Assembly: GCF_900109745.1 (NCBI RefSeq) | Contig: NZ_FOAV01000004.1 | Span: forward strand, 54,070 to 118,069 | From: Roseateles sp. YR242 | GTDB taxonomy: Bacteria; Pseudomonadota; Gammaproteobacteria; Burkholderiales; Burkholderiaceae_C | Direction of reading: 5' to 3' | DNA: 64,000 bases | Shown here: positions 63,991 through 64,000 of the stretch, piece by piece | Numbering within the stretch: the first letter of the stretch is position 1 | How the letters are laid out: the number at the start of each line of letters is the position of its first letter | Notes under the pieces: model-generated | What the model saw: the letters and a program-made list of their open reading frames with translations, nothing else | Database searches by the model: none | Told to the model about the DNA's origin: nothing | Position numbers and translations under genes: made by a program

Positions 63991-64000
63991 ATGAAGAGCG
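63991..64000 (+). CDS. murG: Probable start of murG (cut by the window end)
   Basis: Only ATGAAGAGCG is visible, preceded by GAGGGG 6 nt upstream. murG follows ftsW in the standard dcw order, so the identification rests on position alone. Confidence 0.5.

Noticed and set aside
63908..63994. A 28-codon frame starting at the ftsW stop codon
   Set aside because: It runs through the two hairpins, has no similarity and precedes a better start with a ribosome-binding site at 63991.

Overview
The window is a 64 kb high-GC chromosomal segment of a betaproteobacterium, most likely Burkholderiales of the Roseateles/Mitsuaria/Rubrivivax type. This is inferred from the cyo-SURF1-regBA block, the dcw cluster order, a class A RNase P RNA and the codon bias. 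The bias is strong enough to create antisense open frames of 800-1000 codons. The gene content is mostly core and metabolic. No phage, insertion sequence, CRISPR array, tRNA or rRNA is visible.

Layout. 1-2004: the 3' part of a tartrate/D-malate dehydrogenase gene, convergent with an MHS-type transporter. 2288-9153: cytochrome bo3 ubiquinol oxidase (cyoABCD), a SURF1-family protein and a RegB/RegA redox two-component pair, in one tightly packed transcription unit. 9238-11007: two glycine-zipper lipoproteins and an HNH endonuclease. 11185-22103 (minus strand): an eight-gene chemosensory operon (CheW, CheR-TPR, CheW, CHASE3 receptor, CheA-REC, CheB, a five-receiver hybrid kinase, and a response regulator whose tail looks like a collapsed GGDEF domain). 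The gene set matches the Wsp surface-sensing system, with the output end changed. 22445-30474: a fatty acid oxidation locus (TetR regulator with an adjacent operator-like palindrome, acyl-CoA dehydrogenase, DUF2147 protein, FadB-like, thiolase, enoyl-CoA hydratase). 30606-34387: DctA, a YciA-type thioesterase and an Atm1-type ABC exporter. 34443-38686: a HypT-like LysR regulator and the glutamate/aspartate ABC transporter gltIJKL. 38818-42908: a small coiled-coil membrane protein, PyrC, a periplasmic serine protease and an FHA-domain membrane protein. 42914-43248: rnpB on the minus strand. 43300-50389: GNAT acetyltransferase, CysK, a Gfo/Idh/MocA oxidoreductase, a Bcr/CflA transporter, alpha-carbonic anhydrase, and a divergent TetR/metallo-beta-lactamase-fold pair around a perfect operator palindrome. 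50430-52447: two tandem paralogues that look like type VI secretion immunity proteins (DUF3396), with no effector next to them, followed by about 590 bp of gene-free, AT-richer DNA. 53035-64000: the division and cell wall cluster mraZ-rsmH-ftsL-ftsI-murE-murF-mraY-murD-ftsW-(murG).

Most worth following up: the Wsp-like operon with its possible pseudo-GGDEF output protein; a roughly 120-residue acidic repeat insertion in MurD, plus a GHA repeat in MurF; the paired orphan immunity genes; MraZ boxes at an exact 10-bp period overlapping a promoter; and several palindromes and tandem repeats in intergenic DNA. Family names come from motif recognition by eye. No database search was run.
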